From Vanessa cardui (taxonomy: Eukaryota; Arthropoda; Insecta; Lepidoptera; Nymphalidae): DNA of 64,000 nt. A model generated the notes under the pieces. The model did not search any database, was not told the origin of the DNA, and worked only from the letters and a program-made list of their open reading frames with translations. Both the position numbers and the translations under genes were made by a program. Shown here in pieces: positions 27,950 to 39,200 of the stretch. The DNA lies in assembly GCF_905220365.1 (NCBI RefSeq), contig NC_061124.1, forward strand, positions 12,898,501-12,962,500, read 5' to 3'. The first letter of the stretch is position 1. Every line of letters begins with the position of its first letter.

Positions 27950-30900
27950 TGGTATAGATATTGGATATGAGATGTCAAAATATTAATAGAGATAAAAAAA
28001 AAAACAATCTTTGAAAAGATGTTCAGTTTGACAGCCTGCAAAATATTTTGAATTTCTTTGTAACTTATCATACGTGAAATCATACAAATCGATCAAAAAG
28101 TTTAAAGGTTGATAATAAAACATTTTGGGTGATAAGGAATCTTGATATGGTTGTAGGGCTTTATGAAAGCCTGTCTAGGTAGGCAGAGTCGGATTTAAAG
28201 GTCTGGAGGCCCCCGAGCCACAAAGTCGTGGGGGCCCTAGACAAACGGAGCGTGAATCCCTTATAATCATATTATTATTAATTAATTAGATTAATTTTAT
28301 TTCAATCAGTCAGCTATGATTTATTTACTTTTATCGGTAACTTTTAAATATTAAGTAGCAACATTATTATAATTTGACTAAGTATATCTTGGTATTTGTT
28401 AACTCGCCGAAAACTGACGATGTGATGTGATGACTATATAAAATCAGACGAACCATCCGCCTAACTATAAGATAAAAAAATACTTACGCGACCGTCAGCG
28501 ATTGCAGGACTGTCTTCTCCGAGGAGCATCGACACGGATACTTTAGTGAATTGTTCCAGACCTGTATGAGAAACAATTGATATTATTACTAACAAGAGAC
28601 AAAATTGTATGTTAAGAATAATAATGTATATATAGAAGGGTAGATATAGACTACTTCTTATTATAAAAGTGCCAATTTAACGTTGTATAGCGCATGTTAA
28701 AATAAATATTGATTAACCACTTTCATCATTGAAATGTCATTCGGAAGAAGAAATCAGAGTAAAATATAAAGTAGTGTGTTAAACGGCCACAGGTAGGCAA
28801 AAATAAAGAAATAATTTTGACCTTGAAATAACAGGAGGTAATTGGTGGATATGTAAAATAATCTATGGTATTTATGATGGATTCGGGAATACGTAAAAAT
28901 CTGAGCCTTTTTGCTATAAGAATTTTGATTATATGTAAATGGTTAATCGGCAATCTCATAATTCAGATATTGATGCTGCCTGACAAATAAACATGCAAGC
29001 ATATATTGAAAATAAAGTGTTGTGGGGCGGTGTAGTATAATAAAGTATATGAATCAATAACAAAAGAACAATATATAACGACGTCTTAGCAACAACGTTA
29101 TACGTCCTTACGTAATAAATAGACTACAAAAATGTTATCGGTGATAAAACTGTAAAAGGTAATATCTGACACGTTATTGTTATAAATGACAAACAGTTTC
29201 TGAACTATCTTGATTAATACGTTAAATTATATTTAAATATATCGAATATTTCTAGTATCAATCTTATATTCAAAATTATGTTTAATTCGTTTATTTGTTG
29301 CCGCCCTAATATCGATGCAAGAATACTACGTGTGTCAATTGTAAATACTACTGAATTCTTTACTGAAAAAATAACGACAAGTGTTGTTTAATTTTTTTGA
29401 GTCTTGGACATTACTATTACTACTATTTTCCAAATTCTATCGTGTATTATTATTTAAACGTTAGTTTAATAATTGATTTAGCGTATTGCAATGATGTTCT
29501 AGTAAACAGATATTATGTCATTAACGCGCAAAAAGTGAAGACTAGAAAACGTCCTAATTGGGACGTTTGCCTTTAGTCATTTTCATCATAATTATGCCAG
29601 TAATACGTTATAATACATCATAATTATGTAGTAATACGTTTTGCGTAATTAAAACATCTAGTTATCCCTTTTTCTTATTGTTTTTATCAAGCTATCCTTT
29701 TTACTTGTAACGAAATGTAAAATAAACGGACCCAGGCGTGGCACACTTTTTTCTGATGTTTAGTATGGGTATAACATATTTGTTTATTAGAATATCATTG
29801 GCGTATTGTATATTTACTGTTAAATATTATATAACCTATATGACGTACGACATGACGAAAAACATATTTTTATTTAATAGCTAATTACTATTATAGAGCG
29901 TTAGCTGTGTTAACGTCAGTTTCACACAGTTGTCAAGTAGAGTTGATAAATTGAGCTAAATTGTTTCCGTTTTTGTAATAGATAGTTATTGCATATTTTT
30001 GCATTAAAAGACTTTCATCCTTTGAGATAAAAAGGCATGTACAATGTACGAAGTTGAATTGTATCATACAATTACGTAACCTATATAAACAGAAATGTAA
30101 CGCAATAATGTTTTCAAATTACAGTTGTGTAAAAAGTTGCCGAACTGTCGAGAATATTTTTTGTTTGTTTTTACTAATAATTTACTTAAATCACTAGAAA
30201 CTTGTCACCTACATGGTAACAACAACAAGGTAACAGAATTAGGTTTTTAAAAAAAATACGATTTAAGTAATTAATTGTTTAAATTCCATTTATTTTCCAG
30301 GCAATGAAATCATTTATTTAATCATTTGTGCTAGTCAAAGATAAAGTTTCATATACTGTTTAATTAATTCACAGGTACTGATAAGAAATCTTACTCTGGC
30401 AAAATACATGATATGTTAGTAAAACCCAAACAAAAGTCCATCCAAAAGTCTTGAACCTAAACTTAAAAAAAAATGCTGTAACAATATTGTATGTTGTGTG
30501 AAAAAAAAGTACAATTTATGATGCAATGTAGTTTAACTACATAAATGTTAAATACATTTCCTTTGCTTAAATGGCACAGAATCACACTGTTTTATTGGAT
30601 CTCTACATAAAACTTTATTTCTGAGTCTTCCCAACTGTGCCATAGATATATGAATATTTTTTAAAGATTGTCTGTGACAGATATGATATTTGATAAACAA
30701 ATTATTCATATTTTGAGGCAGTAACATGGGCAACAACTACATTAGCGAGATAAGAACATTTAAAACAAAACATGCTATAACATGCTGTAATAAACATGTT
30801 TTTGAATACCTAGGAAAATTACTGATTTTGATTGACTTTTGTTTATGGCTTTTTTTATTGCTAATAGGCTATTTGACTGTTTTTTAAAATCCATTTTATA

Positions 30901-33489
30901 TTATTTACTAGAGGTTAAGGATCCCAGTAAAAGTTTTTTTTTTTATTTCTAGTAAATATTTGCCGAAAAATATCATTAAAAATTCCATATTTAAATAACG
31001 CGCGAAAACGCTACTTGGACAATATGGCGCTGCAATGGGGTGGGTGACGTCACTTTGCTGTATTTTAATCTGTGGTTTATATAGTAGAAAAGCAAGGTTT
31101 ACAAGAAAGTGACTTCATCATAAACTCGGCCAATCAGGAGGCTTTGTGTCACGTGACAAACGTTTGAAAAAATGCATTTTTATTTATTGATTTTTGAATA
31201 AATTAAGTATTATTTTCAAGTTTCGTTAGTAAATAACCATTTTTAAACTCATTATATACACTGATTACAATAATTCACTATTTATTTTAGGTCAAATAGC
31301 CTATTGGTAAGGTCTTTTTATGGGAAGGACTGTGTAAGAAATATTATTCAAAATAGACTTAATACAAGTAGGCTCGTGAAAGCACTTTTAAATTGTAATG
31401 TACTGTGTTAAATTCAATGTTCAGCTATGACAACAACTTGGAATCTTATTATGGAAACAAATACAGTATCTCAAGAAGGATTTAATAACTTTGCAAATTC
31501 AGAAACTAGTTGTTATTGGTACACCTTCTCTCGTCTATACAATGATTGTCATTTTATTGTATGTGGAGGAATTTGTCCCTACAACAACAGCCTGTAAATT
31601 CCCACTGCTGGGCTAAAGGCCTCCTCTCCCTTTGAGGAGAAGGTTTGGAACATATTCCACCACACTGTTCCAATGCGGGTTGGTGGAATACACATGTGGC
31701 AGAATTTCTATGAAATTTGTCACATGCAGGTTTCCTCACGATGTTTTCCTTCACCGCTGAGCACGAGATGAATTATAAAGACAAATTAAGCACATAAATC
31801 AGCGGTGCTTGCCTGGGTTTGAACCCGCAATCATTGGTTAAGATGCACGCGTTCTAACCACTGGGCCATCTCTGCTTTTATCCCTAACAAAAACTACTAT
31901 TTGTCTCTAACAAAAACTAAAATATTACATGCATGTTCACGTAATTACACTGCCTCAAAAATGATTGATGCTGACAGCATAACAAATGATGTAACAACAT
32001 TGCTTAGTAACTGCTTTTTTTTTAATCCTGTTTTCAGATTAGACATAGTTCCCATAAAACTGATAAATAAAATTGCGTACTACAACATTTGTATAAAGTA
32101 TGTACAGACATAAAATAATACCATTTAAAATATTGTATACTTTTCTGCTAGTAATATATTTATGCAAAGACAAAACTTTGTTTAAATGTTGATTTATATA
32201 GTTCAGGTTATTTTTATCTTACATCGTAAGATGTTTATATTTTAAATAAGTTTTTTTTATCATTTTTATAACAACAAAGATATAGTATTATTCAATCACA
32301 ATTTTAATTCCTAGGAAGCAATATGTGTGTGTATATATAATATGTTGAAATATAATATTTTGATACAATAACAATTTGATGGAAAATTATGATTATCAAG
32401 ATGATGCAATAAAATGAGTATCAAACTCATGGGTTTCATATTATATTTGATCAAGGAAGGCATCAATGAGACATGACAGAGCAATAAATTTATTTTACAG
32501 GCAACACTCATTTTATGTTCCAAATATAAAAATGGAAATATATTAGTTATTAAATATAACTCTCTACAATAAAAAATGTATATTTTATTATAGAATAGAC
32601 ATTTATTAATCTTTTTGAATAATACATAGCAAATGACACACCAGATGAAAACTTATTCTTTGTTGTTACAGTAATTACTCCAACTACAAGATCTAACTCA
32701 TCCATAGATGTGTCCAAGTCTGTCTGGGTACCACCTAATTTTATTGTCAACGGCATTACAAGTATTTTTGTCATCTAGTTTGAAATTATCATTACTCCTT
32801 AGTTCCCATGGTTGGTGGCCAATAGATGATGTAATAGTGGTAAATATTTCGTACAAAAGTTACAAAATTTTGACAACCTAACAAGTGGGTTACAAATATC
32901 CCTAGTTAAAACATTGTAATGAGCAATTTTTATATTCATAATTATACTTTATTGTTATATATATTGTATTTATGGATTAGCTCTAGAACATGAGCTAATT
33001 TTAAAATCAAGTCAGTTAAATATATATAGGTATCATCTTAATAATAATATACTTTAATAATATATATTATTTACGGTAAAATAAATGAAATAAAATTGGG
33101 ACAATGGAAAAAGTTCAAATTTATCAAAAAAAGCAGCAAAAAGTCAGTCTTACCTAGTACAGGCGAGTATTCATGAAGCAGAGTATCATCAGCAGCCATC
33201 TGCTTCTCCGTTTTTCGCACAACTGGCAGAACCCAGGGTTTGCCGGTTTCATCTCTGTATGCTATAAAAATAATATTATTGTATAATAAGTTTATAAGAA
33301 AAATATTAAAAGGACTATAAAGAAAAATTAACAAGAAGAAACATTCCCACTGCTAAAGATTATTAATATCCACTCACCTCCTACACTAAGATTTACTTTA
33401 TTTTTAAATGTATCTTCTGTAAAAAGTTTGTTTATTTGAAATACTTCAATTGGTGGCCCTTGCTCTACAACTTGGAAACGAGAACCCAT
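20590..33489 (-). CDS. GOT1: Aspartate aminotransferase, cytosolic type
   Basis: Nine exons right to left: 33378-33489, 33154-33261, 28488-28561, 27555-27663, 25236-25453, 23284-23434, 22469-22634, 21631-21702 and 20590-20809, for 409 residues. The enzyme swaps amino groups between aspartate and oxaloacetate and between 2-oxoglutarate and glutamate using pyridoxal phosphate. Visible signatures: HACAHNPTGID (cofactor/substrate asparagine), D216 and Y219 in the FFDSAYQGF block, the Schiff-base lysine K252 in SYAKNFGLY, and the substrate arginine in SGRIN of the last exon. There is no mitochondrial presequence: it starts MGSRFQVVEQGPPIEVF, like cytosolic enzymes. GOT1 is usually about 412 residues. 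Exons six and seven are GC-rich. The exon-seven donor is GTCAGT, and that exon end is tandemly copied in the next intron. The intron between exons two and three is about 4.6 kb and holds a MITE and a SINE. Confidence 0.95.
20860..21149 (-). repeat. tRNA-derived SINE, copy 2
   Basis: Minus-strand copy in the last GOT1 intron. It reads ACAACAGCCTGTAAATTCCC at its tail and CTAACCACTGGGCCATCTCG at the tRNA-like head, with box B seen as GGTTCGAACCC. Confidence 0.88.
21190..21285 (-). repeat. LINE 3'-end fragment
   Basis: Reading ACTACCGGTTCGGAAA and GAGAAGAACCGGCGAAAGAA, it resembles on the opposite strand the 3' UTR of the LINE at 43820-46895. It is short and diverged. Confidence 0.5.
22114..22509. 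repeat. 131-bp tandem repeat spanning the GOT1 exon 7 donor
   Basis: Three copies with an exact 131-bp offset: the donor-flank string GCACTGAC occurs at 22199, 22330 and 22461, and CTTGGCC at 22117, 22248 and 22379. The rightmost unit runs into the true exon 7. The two left units each carry about 40 bp of the exon's 3' end plus its splice donor into the intron. The outermost unit holds the perfect palindrome CCAACTATAGTTGG. Confidence 0.9.
22810..22949. mobile_element. Palindromic MITE with TA target duplication (GOT1 intron 6)
   Basis: The 39-bp arms (22810-22848 and 22911-22949) are exact reverse complements beginning CAGTCAGCGTCAAATAATTA. TA flanks both ends (22808-22809 and 22950-22951). 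The 62-bp centre has no coding capacity. Near-perfect arms suggest recent activity or strong hairpin-driven conversion. Confidence 0.85.
24790..25090 (-). repeat. Dispersed element fragment in GOT1 intron 5
   Basis: It contains TTTTTGTTCGGTGGAGCTCG and TTAATAATAAAAATAACC. Both parallel, in opposite orientation or rearranged, the repeat at 14610-14800. It is probably part of a LINE 3' region; the class is uncertain. Confidence 0.5.
25464..25697 (-). repeat. Second SINE family (minus copy)
   Basis: A tRNA-like head reads CGGGAATCGAACCCGGGACC (box B, minus orientation) and CTCGACCACGG (box A). The 3' tail is an ATT/TAA repeat. A plus-strand relative is at 57350-57583. It lies in a GOT1 intron close to exon 5. 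Confidence 0.8.
25861..26177. mobile_element. MITE-like element (CTATTCCAA family)
   Basis: It begins CTATTCCAATTATAAGAGG and ends near TTTATTCCTGCTTCGATTGC. The interior shares CATTGGTTGAGAGCTTG and TAGTAGTGCACAATA with the 59288-60030 element. Terminal repeats are short and imperfect. Confidence 0.65.
27883..27947. repeat. (AT)n microsatellite
   Basis: About 32 uninterrupted AT dinucleotides in a GOT1 intron. Confidence 0.95.
30863..31305. mobile_element. MITE, GGCTATTTGAC family, copy 1 (GOT1 intron 2)
   Basis: The ends AATAGGCTATTTGAC and GTCAAATAGCCTATT are exact 15-bp inverted repeats. The interior (TTTAAAATCCATTTTATATT, GACGTCACTTT, GTGTCACGTGACAAAC) matches copies at 48114-48477 and 59484-59937. 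It has no coding capacity. Confidence 0.85.
31579..31875 (-). repeat. tRNA-derived SINE, copy 3
   Basis: A well-preserved minus-strand copy in GOT1 intron 2, from ACAACAACAGCCTGTAAATT to CTAACCACTGGGCCATCTCT. Confidence 0.9.
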
Positions 33490-34561
33490 TTTTATATTTT
33501 ATTTACAACACGTAACGCGTCTGTCCGATTAGAGTTGTCGCGCAACTAATGTTCCAAAGCTATAACTGTAAATGATAGCAATCAATTAAAAAAATACTTC
33601 GCGAATTACAATTTGCAAGTTTCAGTCGCTGACCTTTGAGCTTCGACAATGTCACACACGTCAGTTATAAAAGTCAGCTGTCAATTGTCAAAAAAAAAAT
33701 TAAAAGTATTTAATATGTAGAAAAAATGGATCCTAAATATTATTTTCCTAAATATTATTTTGAAATAGGTATGTCGCAGATGCAGGAATTATCAAAAAAT
33801 ATAAAAAGTGTAAAATATTATTTGAGTTTTTTTTCTTTTTTATGGTATAAGTTCATTGTCACATAGACAATATTACATAGAAATATTAACTATTCCTTAC
33901 ATATTTAATGTGCCACCAACCTTGAGAACTAAGGTGTTATGTCCCTTGTGCCTGTAGTTACACTGGCTCACTCACCCTTCAAACCGGAACACAAACACAA
34001 TACTGAGTACTGTTATTTGGCGGTAGAATAACTCATGAGTGGGTGGTACCTACCCAGACGGGCTTGCACAAAGCCCTACCACCAAGTTCGCTACGATGTA
34101 TCATACAACTTATTACGAAACTGATAAAGAAGTCCTCATTTGCCTCTGTTATATATACTTCAACAACATTGTGTTATCACTTAAAAAGTAAGAGAATTTC
34201 GAATTTAAACTATATGTAATATGTAGTAATATTATATTTCATTTATATGGGCCAAACAATGAAGTTAGTTCTGTTAATAAATAAAAAGTTTTTGAAGCTT
34301 GCTCAAGAAAGTACCATAAAAGATTCAAATGCTTGCTTACTATGTTTTATGCAAATACAATTTTTTATAGATCTTATAATATTAACAATATTAAAATTTT
34401 TTTTATACATACGAATATATTTGTATATTAAAGTTTGTAGCTGGTAATTTAATCTAAAGTAATTGATGTTATAAAAGACAGACAAATAAAAAACTTACAT
34501 TTGTACAAAAATAAACTATAATAGTATAATGTGTTATGTACAAAAATTATAATATATTTTA
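33490..34561. other. Intergenic region with GOT1 promoter and a repeat fragment
   Basis: The first 200 bases upstream of the GOT1 start should contain its promoter. Positions about 33840-34105 (TGTGCCTGTAGTTACACTGG, GGGTGGTACCTACCCAGACG) are a dispersed repeat with related text near 22985-23095. No further gene is visible. Confidence 0.6.
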
Positions 34562-34825
34562 TTAGTATTTTGTGTAAACTGGGTTTTTTAGACGTGGCAC
34601 TCTTGGGTCATCTGGACGCATAATCATATAAACCTTTTTATATTCTCTATTATCGCCATCTCTTTTGATATAATTTACAACAGCAAGAAGGCCCAATCCT
34701 ATACCTATTATGCCCAAGCCAGATGTAGCCATAATTTCAGGAATTTCCCACCAGCCTCTTTTAAACAAACCCATAAGCGTATTAGGAAATTTTACCTGAT
34801 GACCTATCTCCTTTGGTTCGGGCAT
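34562..34825 (-). CDS. Small single-pass protein, NDUFA3-like candidate (paralogue A)
   Basis: An uninterrupted 87-residue frame starting MPEPKEIGHQVKF. I took the ATG at 34825. A core WWEIPEIMATSGLGIIGIG continues into one hydrophobic helix (about residues 33-50), then DGDNREYKKVY and RPDDPRVPRL. It shares the pattern W.EIPEI.AT.G, one helix, DGDNR.YKKVY.IMRPDDPRV with the divergent neighbour at 35309. Layout and the AW..P / Y..V..RPDDPRV pattern resemble the complex I accessory subunit NDUFA3 (B9) of the mitochondrial inner membrane, but this is a weak, memory-based comparison. It differs from its partner by a longer charged N-terminus and a C-terminal NPVYTKY tail. An AATAAA overlaps the stop codon. 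Real gene: likely. Function: tentative. Confidence 0.65.
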   Translation of the reverse strand: MPEPKEIGHQVKFPNTLMGLFKRGWWEIPEIMATSGLGIIGIGLGLLAVVNYIKRDGDNREYKKVYMIMRPDDPRVPRLKNPVYTKY

Positions 34826-35308
34826 TTCCAAATATTATATGTAAGTATATTTAATGAAATTTTACGTGTATATCAACCAAACTATCAACGTAGTCGTGAA
34901 TGTAACGTAGTAATAATCATAATATACGTATACAATATTTTTAAATAAAACGTCACTCGTAGACTTAGTCAATATTACCCTGGCTGGATGAATCTTGCCA
35001 ATTGAATATAATATTTATTTTATAAAAGATATTGAATCGTTTTTCTAAAGCATAACATCAGGTATTTTAGTCAGGGTAAAATGAAATTAAAATATAAAAA
35101 ATACTACCTTTGTAAGTCCTTTAATTATCCACATTTATAGACAAAATTGTTTTTTTTTTTTAATACTAAGCAGAAGCAGTAACACCACTATATGTCAACC
35201 GAAGTGACATTGACTTTAGCAAAATCAGGTCTATTTTGACCATTGGCCTTATTTTCCGTGATATTGTTAATAAAATATCATACGAACGATAAATAAAGAA
35301 GATAAATA
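34826..35308. promoter_or_regulatory. Shared region between head-to-head paralogues
   Basis: 483 bp separate the two start codons of the small paralogues, so both promoters must lie here if the genes are expressed. It is AT-rich and I could not identify specific elements. Confidence 0.4.
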
Positions 35309-35536
35309 ATGGCGGTCCCGGCGACAAGACGAACAATTGGGCAACTATTACAACAAGCATGGACTGAGATCCCTGAGATTGTAGCTACCACTGGCATGGG
35401 TCTTATTGGTATCGCACTGGGCGGTATTGCTGTTCGTAATTACTACCAAAATGATGGAGACAATCGAAGATATAAGAAAGTCTACGTTATTATGAGACCC
35501 GACGACCCCAGAGTTGCTAAAATCCGTAAGGACTAA
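35309..35536 (+). CDS. Small single-pass protein, NDUFA3-like candidate (paralogue B)
   Basis: An intronless 75-residue frame beginning MAVPATRRTIGQLLQQAW. Then come TEIPEIVATTGMGLIGIAL (one membrane helix, about residues 23-42) and DGDNRRYKKVYVIMRPDDPR. Size, the single helix and a soluble C-terminal arm rich in charged residues fit a mitochondrial inner-membrane accessory subunit. NDUFA3 of complex I is my best guess, at low to moderate confidence. The shorter, plainer form suggests this is the ancestral gene and 34562-34825 the derived duplicate (inference). AATAAA lies at about 35589-35594. The pair is arranged head to head. Confidence 0.7.
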   Translation: MAVPATRRTIGQLLQQAWTEIPEIVATTGMGLIGIALGGIAVRNYYQNDGDNRRYKKVYVIMRPDDPRVAKIRKD

Positions 35537-36274
35537 GAAATAAACATGATAGTTAAGTTCTGTGAATATCTAGTTGCAATTATGTAATAATAAATCAGTT
35601 TTGTCATTAACTTTTGTCTCGTTTACCCCTATCTGCTAAACCTTGCATTTACAGACATGTTTCATATATATTTATAAAAATAATACATTAACAACCAGAT
35701 AAAATTAAATTAATTAGTAATAAATAACATTAGAATATAATGAAAAATATTTAGGAAGAGAAGGAATATACCACCAACCCGCATTGGAAGAGCGTGGTGG
35801 AATATGTTCCAAACCTTCTGCTCTAAGGGAGAGGAGGCCTTTAGCCCAGCAGTGGGAATTTACAGGCTGTTGTTGTTCTTGAAGGAATATAAATAAAATA
35901 TAGGAATTTGTGATAGTACTTTTGTTAGTGTATTACTTTCCTAAGTTTATTCACAGTTGGCAGACAAGTTGCTTGATAAAAATCATCAAATCCATCAAAT
36001 AATGTAGAAGTTGGAAAAGCACAAACTTTATCAACTATAACTTAACTAACAAGGTAAATGTTATTAAAAATTAAGCAATAAGTAAATTTACCTTACGTTT
36101 TTACCATTAAATTGATCAAACTTGTATATTCAAAATCTCCCATCAATGGTTTACAAATGTTGTTTTTTAAATAGAACTAACTAAGCTATTAAAGGAGGTA
36201 AGTAAATATTCAGTTAAAAAAAAAACATTTATTTAAAATTACAACAAGATTGGTGAACATGTGAATACTGAACA
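35537..36274. other. Intergenic region between paralogue B and RFC1
   Basis: It contains the 3' UTR of paralogue B, a truncated SINE (35771-35877) and the RFC1 polyadenylation signal on the minus strand (AATAAA at 36233-36228). No other gene is seen. Confidence 0.6.
35771..35877 (+). repeat. tRNA-derived SINE, copy 4 (5'-truncated)
   Basis: Only the 3' half remains, from CCACCAACCCGCATTGGAAG to TTTACAGGCTGTTGTTGTT. 5' truncation is typical of LINE-mobilised SINEs. Confidence 0.85.
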
Positions 36275-39200
36275 TTATTTCTTTTTTTTCGGGCTCTTCT
36301 TTGTAGTTTTCGGAGCACTCTTTTTTTCTTTTGTACCTTTAACGGGGCTGGATTTATCAGATTGTTTACCTTTCCCTTTTTTACTATTGCTGGGTTTCTC
36401 CACATCTTTAGTCTTCTTTTTCTAAAAAGGAATAGATACAGAGCATTGCTTAGAATTTCGTAAATATCAATAAAATTAAGAAATTATATTATATTAATAA
36501 TATTATTAATTTAATTATAACAATATTAAATTCTTCATTTATTATTTTAAGCGTAAACAAATTTAACATAACACAACATTACAGATTTTACTTTTATTGA
36601 GTACTGAGCATCATATTTTAGTAAACAGTTTCATTAGAGGTATATTGCTGTTAGTTTAAATTCTGGCGGTTGGGTGGTTGGCGGCAAGCAAACAGGGTTG
36701 ATCTGCCGTCATGGTACAAAAAGATACATCTAGTTATGTGACGAAATTATATTTTTTTTCAATATAAATTGTACAAAAATATGAACATTAAGATTTATTA
36801 CAATTATTTGTGTTTGATAGTAATTAACTTTTCATTATTACTTATTATTAATTGAGATGACATCATTGGTCAAGATGTTAAATAATAATCTACGGATCTG
36901 TGAATTGTGGCACTGGGATCTGTGAATTGTAACGAGAAACTCGCAACTCACCCAGAGTTGCGAGTTTCTCGTTACAGAATAGCCTTACAGTTTATCGTAA
37001 ATACTCGCGCCATTGAATATAATAACAAATTATAATTATATCTTATTAATAGTGGATAATCAAACCATTATTTCGCAAAGTATTTTAGACACCCTGCAGG
37101 CCATTAAGAGAGACAAACTTAAGATGGTATGTGAGGTAACTTACTTTAATTAATGTATCATTCTCAGGATCACTGTCTATTGGATCATCTTCATAGTCTT
37201 CTTGGGAATTTTCGTTGTCTTGTGCTCGCCCTTTCTTTACAGCGGCCGGGGCGTACGGCAATGCTGTGGCCTTTTTATTGTATGTACGCGTCATTGCTGC
37301 TTTTACCTATCACAATTAATAAATATATGAATTATAATGATATGAAAATGTTCCACAACTACCTGTACTTGAAAAAATGTATATTTTTTTTTTGTCGTTG
37401 TGATGTTTTTTTCCTATAAATGTCAAATTATGTATCTCATAGTAATGAGATAAATAAGTAATGGGTAAATAACTATTATTAAAGGCAGTATGAAGGGGTT
37501 AGTGGATAGGTCTTCGAGTAGAAGTTATACATATAATATATTTGTATGTTGTGTAATTTGTCAAAATTTAATATACTGAACACACTGATTACATATTTTT
37601 CTTAAGGAATGTATTTAGTAGATAAAAAAAATCAAACTGTGTATCAGTGCTTACCTTAGTCTCAATCATATTAATGGGATTTCTTTGGCCCGGCCATAAA
37701 GATAGCTCAACCAACGAGTCCAAATCTTCTCTCAGCAGATGGTAAGACTCCAGCACTTCCATAGACTTATCGATGCCTTCTAACTTTTCCTTGATCAATG
37801 GAGTCGCCACTGCGTCTCGGAGATAGTACGCGTAGTCGAGGAAGATTGAGGATTTTGAACCTGACGTACTGTGGAATTATGTGGAGTTAGTACAACAATG
37901 TCTCATTGTTATTTTTAACCGTGCAGTGGCGGAGAAAGACTTCTATTTACTGCTTCTTTCTCTGTAATAGGCGTCGCAAGAGGCCACTAAGGATAATCTA
38001 AGCAATCATCTGCTCATCTCAGTCAAGTCTACGTGTGCCTCAACAGAACCCACAATGGTGATTTGCATACAAATCGATTGCTTGAACATCTTAGTCGAGT
38101 GAAAGCCAAGAGCCAAAATACTATCCAGCCTATAACTATAAAAACAAAACTATGATTACATTACACGTAAAGATTTAATAAAAAAAAAACTAAAAAAAGG
38201 ACTTGTTAGTAGGTAATAAGTTACCTTAGTCTGGTGTGCGCGTGTATTTCCTGGCAGAGTCGATGCATTTTGTTCTTTCTCGAGTTTTTCCCGAGCCACG
38301 ATGGAAACTGTATCTGCGACGATAAGTTACCTTCCAGAACTGATCCTGGTATCACGCTGCTGTACATTGCCTGCAAAGAAATTATTTATGTAGTTTTATT
38401 AATGTGCTATTAGATACTAGTTTGGATGGCTAAAAATTTCAAAGTAACAAGTCTTGAATGTTCCACGATGAGTGGACAAGGTTAGGATCTTCTCCCACGA
38501 AGATGTTTCAGTGCTGGTTTCAGGATATAAACGGTTGAATGTCATAAGACAACTAATACTAGTTACGTTACGATGTTTACTTACACCGCTGGAGATACAA
38601 TTTAAAAAAATTGGCATGTATAAAAATAATTATTTTTAGTTTCCATCTTCTATTAATATTAATGGGTTCTGTTAACTGGATTCACTCGTCATTTGGTGAA
38701 ATATTTCCATACCTGCAATGGCAGCAAACTCCAGGCCTGTTGGCCGCGTATTTTAGCCTCGACCATATCACCGATGCTTATACTGTCGGCCGCTTTGCTT
38801 ATTCGCTCCAAGATTTCATGCCTGCGAAAAAATGAGTATGATATTATTTTGTATGTAAACTCATATTAGACTTTCTCCGTTAAATAATTTCCCAATCCGA
38901 AATTGTGTGCAGGTCAATTTAGATAGACCTTCTAAATAATCGATCTTCCAGTTCATAATCAATATGTTTGTGTACAAGTTTGCCATTGTAAGTGGCAACA
39001 CAGGCACAAGGATTATGAATACATAGATTTGGCGATATGACGATTTAAATTTTTTATGCCTTCAACGTCTATGGGTGTAGATTATCCTTACTGTGTATTT
39101 TATTTGCTTATATTAAATAAGTTAAGAGCTCGATTTCACCCATAGACATAAAAAATTGGTGACGTCATCAATGAGTCACTAACCTTTGGAAGTGAAATGC

